Assembly (NCBI RefSeq): GCF_963678635.1
Contig: NC_087064.1
Coordinates: 37,748,706 to 37,812,705, forward strand
Source: Symsagittifera roscoffensis
Lineage: Eukaryota; Xenacoelomorpha; Acoela; Convolutidae
Direction of reading: 5' to 3'
Length of the DNA stretch: 64,000 bases
Part shown: piece after piece, positions 59,700-64,000 of the stretch
Position numbering within the stretch: the stretch's first letter is position 1
Layout: each line of letters begins with the position of its first letter
Program-made: the position numbers and the translations under genes
Notes under the pieces: generated by a model
Databases searched by the model: none
The model's input: the letters and a program-made list of their open reading frames with translations, nothing else
Told to the model about the DNA's origin: nothing

Positions 59700-60560
59700 T
59701 GATCTGGATCTGGATTTGTGTTTGAGAGTTTTTCTGTGAAAAGAATTTTCATTTCATTAGAGCGTTTTTGATGTTACGATGCACAATCGAAGTCGTTTTG
59801 TTATTGTATAGTCTTGAGTCTAGTTGCATTTTATAAATATAAATACCAAAAAAATGTAATATTCCAAAAAATTCATAAATTTTCTTTTTATTAGATGGTG
59901 GTTGAAGTTTTAAGATGGCGTCTATTCCTGATTTTAAAGGAGGTTTTGTACTGCCTTTAATGATATGTCCAAGGAATTTAACACGAGTGGGAAAAAAGTG
60001 TGATTTACCTAGGGCTGCTTTCATGTTTTTTTTTCAGTAAAACGTGGTGATATTTTTCTAATACATTAGATGTTTCCTGTTTTGATTTTAGTTAAATGAA
60101 TAATCATATTAAAAAATGACACATTTTTTTGCTGAGATTAAGTGGTCGAAAAACTTTGCTCTTAAAGGCTGAAAAAGCTGCTGGCACGTATGAATTTTCC
60201 ATAGGATCGTCTATTGAAATCATATTGTTGGTTTCCAATAACAAATTATCTGAGTCGACATAATTGTTCGACTAATGAAATTTGGCTGTATGCACTGTTC
60301 ATATAAGCAATGGTAGTATTTTGTCCGTTTATTTTTGTGAATTTTATTTTTGTTGGTTCTAAAGGCCAATTGCATTTAGGTTCGTCAATAAGTGATTTGA
60401 GATAACTTGCATCTAGAACAATTGGTACTTCACTTGCTCGTCGTTTTCTGAAAATAGCGTCAGATTTGAGAGGGAGGTGTAATTGTGAATGTATTTTTCC
60501 ATGTCAAATTTAGATGTTTATTTGTATATTTTGAGATTTGAAATGTAGGTTCAAATGAGG
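59700..60560 (-). pseudogene. decayed Ty3/gypsy reverse transcriptase
   Basis: Fingers/palm blocks RKRRASEVPIVLDASYLKSL (near 60420) and MNSAYSQISL (near 60270), then QYDFNR, followed by stops and frame changes. The catalytic YxDD box cannot be read intact. The thumb is clear in 59749-60024 (RVKFLGHIIKG, PSNKKKIYEFFGILHFF). The enzyme is dead by multiple lesions. Confidence 0.88.
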
Positions 60561-61329
60561 TGTTTTTTTTGTGAAATAATCCGTTTTTCGTTTTAAATCA
60601 GTTGTAATGTTTTTAGACAGTTCCTCGTTAGGGATAGTTGATTGACACATATCTAGTAGTTTCAAAATTTTATTTACTCTAAATGCTCTTTCGTCTGTTG
60701 GGTGAAATGTTGCATTGGTTTTTCAATTTGCTAAAAGTCATAAAGGTAATTTGATTTTATATGGTGAATTGTTGTTTTCATGTAAGGATATTATGCCTGT
60801 GATGGAATTACATTTGTATCTTTGGCATACTTAATGGATGAAACTGTTACTCTAAGATTTTTTTTGAAATGGTTTAAACTCAAGGTCAGACACATAATTT
60901 TTGTTTACTTTGATCAATATTATTTTGATGTACTTGACTGATAGAGAATTCATATAGATGACCTGAAAGTGGTTACAAGTGTTTGCATCGTTGATTTTAA
61001 ATAGGTAAAAGTTTGAGAAGACATGGGGTTGTTTATTGAGTCTTTGGAAAAATGTTATAGATGTATTATTAATTTTTGTATATATTTTTTTAATGTAATT
61101 AAGATTTGAGTTGTTGATAGTTTGGATATTTTTTTGTAATAAATCGTATTCCAACAGTATTATGTTCTATACCTGTATTGTGGAACATTTGCTTGAAAGA
61201 TTTTTCGAAAGCTTGTTCTGTTCCGTAGTTCGGGTTTGAACAAGGTATTTTTGAGTTTTTTTCATAATTTATGAGACTTGATCCTTGTGCTGTGGCTAGT
61301 TTATTTTAGGTTATAGAAAAGGAACGTTT

Positions 61330-61480
61330 TGGATGTAGGGTTTGAGTTTCATTCCAATTAGGAATCTTTATAATATTTGATTCTGCTCATGAATCAATTA
61401 AAAAATGAATTTCAAGATCTAATGATTGAAATTTTTTGTTTTTCTGGCTTTCTAAGAGAAGTTGGTTTATCCAACTTTTT
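61330..61480 (-). pseudogene. decayed retroviral-type aspartic protease
   Basis: The minus strand reads LEIHFLIDS, a TGA stop, then AESNIIKIPNWNE near 61379-61400: a D-S-x-A active-site block interrupted by the stop. Position between gag-like and RT remnants supports the call. Confidence 0.65.
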
Positions 61481-61599
61481 TCATTCGGTGGTTGCAATAT
61501 TTATGTGGTTTTTTGATATATGTTGTTCAATTTTGAAATGATTTCAATAACAAGTAGAATAAAATTTACGGTATTTAGACTGTTTTTGGTTGTTCGAGA

Positions 61600-63995
61600 T
61601 GACAGTGGTTTGCATTGTTCTGGTAGTAACTCGAAAAGATTGGTGTTTTTTATTCGTTTTCGATGTGAAGCATGTATCTTAAAAGTGTATTTTCTGTGTC
61701 ACTTTCGTCATCTGTGGTTTCACAATAGATGTGAGCTAACTTTATTCCCAAATTTTTTGTTTTGTCAATACGTGGAGGGTCTGGAAGGGCTTTTTTCAGT
61801 AATGGAATATTATTTCTGTAATTTTGACTTTGTGAATTTGAGTATGTTGTTTTGTTTTTATTGTGGAGTAAATGTTTTTTTTGTCTGCTTAGATGTTTTT
61901 GTTTCGCTCCTAGAGTTATCAAGGGATCTCTTATTGTTATTGTTATAATATGATTCACTGTTACAAAAATTCCGTGATCTTTTATTCGAGTAGTTTCGAT
62001 TTGTAACATTTGAAAAAATTTGAATTCGATTTTTTATTGAAAATCTCGAACGATCCTTAGATTGATTAGTATCTGTTTCGGAGTTTGAATACGATTGATT
62101 TTTGCTATATTTGGAGTAGTTACTTCGATTTGAGTTTGATCTTGAGTTAATATTTCGGTACTGATTATTCGGACTATTTGATCTGCTTTATCTGTTTTAT
62201 GAATAATTTTGTGAATTTTTTCTGTCTGGTGGTTACGAGATTGTGATCTGTAATTTTGTAGCTACCTGTAAGTCGTTTTCCTGAGCCGTTGTTGCGTTGA
62301 GCGTTTTTATTTGATTGACTTTGGTGTTTTTTCATGTATTGGTAGAAAGATTTATTTGGTTCTCTGTGCTTTTGTGGTCTTTTTTGGTTATCTTGTTGTT
62401 TTTGTCTGCCTTCAGCAATGCAATGTCTATATCTACGACACTAGTTGCACATTTTTTGAAAGATCGTTTTCTTTTGAAATGAGGATAGTTTTTTTCTGCT
62501 ATTTCGATATCAGAGTCTTGGATATTATTAACTTGTGAAATTGTTGTTTGAATGTTGTTATAATATTGTAGTTTTAATTTTTCTGTTTCTTCTGATTTCA
62601 TAGTGATTTCAGCTTGTTCTTGTTTGTCTACTAGTTTTTGAGAACTGGGTCGAGGTTTTCGAATTGATGATGGATGTGATGCTCCCTTCTTTATGGTAAG
62701 TTTGCGTAAGTGTTGTCTTGGAGTCATCATTAAGATTTCAATTATTTTCGTATTTTTTAGTCATGGGTCTTGAGAAGGTATGCTTTTCTTGCTAACGTTT
62801 CTATTCTTACTGCGAGTGGTTTTTTTGTTTTGTTGGGGAGTCTACGGATTTTGTTGCATAAAACTTTTTATGGTTGTTTGTTTCTATCGGAGTCAAACAT
62901 TTTTAAAAGTTCTTGTGTGAATTGTTTCCAATCTGATTTTATTTCTATAGGTAAAACTGAAAACTGCTTTCAGCTGCACCATCAATTGTGGCTTGGATTA
63001 AAGCTGCACTTCTAGGTATCCAATTTTGATGGAATGGTGTAGTTACTGGTTCTGGGCCTAAGTTTTAAATTCAATACGCTGTATTTGCATTCAAGTAGTC
63101 CTCTTCTGATTATTCAGGGTCTGTTCCCGTGAGTACCATGAGTGGTTTATTAGGTGACCAGGATAATGCAATTAGGACTTGTGAATGTTTTGTAAGTGGA
63201 ATCTTTTCAATCTCATGTTTTTGCAGAGGATATAGTAATGGAATTTCATTTTGCGTTTGATTGGGTTGATAACTTTGTAGGGTGTTTGTGGGGTTTTGTG
63301 GTTGGATATTACTAATAAAAGAATCCCTATTTTGCCTTTGACGATGGGAGTTTCTTGTTTGTCGTGTTTGTTCTGAGTGCATGTAGGGTTCAAAAATATC
63401 TGGTTGATAAATATCATTTGGTTGATCAATAATTTTTCAGTTATCGTTTTGTGTATTATAATTTTATTGTTGTTGATTTTGATTGAAACAAACTTCATCA
63501 TCAGAATAGTGTGGCTGATTTCTTGTGGATTGTTTGTTTGTTTGAGTTTCATTTTGTTGAAAAAATGGGTAACGTTCACTATGGTTTGTTGCAGTTTTTT
63601 GTTTTTCACGAATGAAAACTGATTGGGGAGCTAGTTTTGGTATTTCGTTTTTGTTATTTTGTTCTTGTGATTGATTTTGATGACATATTGTGTATAAGGG
63701 TTTTGTAATTGGTTTTTTTCTCATTGTTGTTTGCGAAAAGTCCATTTTTTGTGATTTGCAAAATTATTCGTATTTGCATACTTTTGTTTGTTTGAGTGAC
63801 GTGGCTTGCAAAATTATTCGTATTTGCATACTTTTGTTTGTTTGAGTGACGTGGCTTGGTTAGTGGTCTACTTGTTTGATAATCCATTTGCAACCAGTTT
63901 GGAACACCAGATGGTTTTACTGTTGACTGAGTTGTTGTTTGTGGAAATAGAGGTTTTTTTTTATGTGGTGTCCTAAGTTTTGGGAGAATAGACAA
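61600..63995 (-). pseudogene. decayed gag-like region of the same element
   Basis: A series of minus-strand open pieces in changing frames: 63654-63995, 63464-63745 (Gln/Asn-rich), 63110-63382, 62332-62730 (charged, 132 codons), 61650-62009 (Asn/Lys/Ser-rich). Order and composition (Q/N-rich start, charged helical middle, S/N/R-rich end before protease) fit gag. I could not read an intact zinc knuckle. The 5' LTR would lie beyond the window end. Confidence 0.55.
63756..63855. repeat. 50-bp perfect tandem duplication
   Basis: TTGCAAAATTATTCGTATTT...GACGTGGC occurs twice in a row without mismatch, inside the gag-like remnant. A small recent slippage or repair duplication. Confidence 0.95.
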
Positions 63996-64000
63996 AGTAC

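Noticed and set aside
61520-61948. 142-codon plus-strand frame, Phe/Leu/Cys-rich
   Set aside because: Antisense shadow of the T-rich strand opposite the gag-like remnant; same for 58792-59163 and 62311-62538.
50597-63995. Cytidine-deaminase-type hypermutation of the decayed element
   Set aside because: The one lesion that can be judged (the stop in the protease motif) is not a G-to-A change, and A-richness is common in retroelements; no relative is available for comparison.

Overview
This is repeat-dominated, AT-rich nuclear DNA from a eukaryote, most likely an invertebrate animal. The signs are satellite arrays, Ty3/gypsy-type LTR elements (one young, others decayed, one with an env-like region) and a spliced host gene that mixes a very long intron with a probable 49-bp one. 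There are no operons, ribosome-binding sites or other bacterial features. The lineage cannot be fixed from the sequence alone. Most short reading frames in the window are artefacts of tandem repeats or T-rich strands.

Layout. 1-6467: 118-bp satellite array, about 55 units. 6976-16981: the one convincing host gene, a superfamily-1 helicase-like protein with a possible nuclease-like module before it. Its first large exon (6976 to about 9157) carries the Q motif and Walker A. A small exon (about 15693-15821) and a last exon (15871-16981) carry Walker B and motifs III-VI. The 6.5-kb intron between them holds a dispersed repeat and three ~1.5-kb tandem units with an antisense pseudogene-like frame. 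17396-18275: a fold-back GAGCGGTTT cluster and short palindromes. 18652-19599: a miniature LTR element (TRIM-like) with TG...CA repeats and a 4-bp target duplication. 20768-22490: ~350-bp tandem units with splice-site-like borders, then a GTT-rich microsatellite.

22745-45712: a second, ~355-420-bp satellite of about 45 monomers with higher-order structure. It is split at 26239-32846 by a young, apparently intact Ty3/gypsy element: 234-bp LTRs with two differences and a TGTGG target duplication. ORF1 encodes gag-protease-RT-RNase H; its start codon lies on the LTR/primer-site junction. The integrase is in a separate downstream ORF with its own ATG.

45735-46930: a rearranged, partly inverted copy of the dispersed repeat seen at 9.5-9.96 kb; this family shares a motif with the 118-bp satellite. 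From about 48 kb to the window end the minus strand carries decayed Ty3/gypsy sequence in the order gag-like, protease, RT, RNase H, integrase, env-like. A 2.66-kb tandem duplication lies inside it (51852-57177). Another gag-like remnant lies at 47.95-50.35 kb.

The genes do not form a pathway. The window is a host gene whose introns and flanks have been colonised by satellites and retroelements of several ages. The best candidates for something undescribed are the Ty3/gypsy element with split-off integrase and a start codon in the primer site, the helicase gene with a degenerate nuclease-like motif, the TRIM element, and the ~350-bp units that look like tandemly repeated exons.
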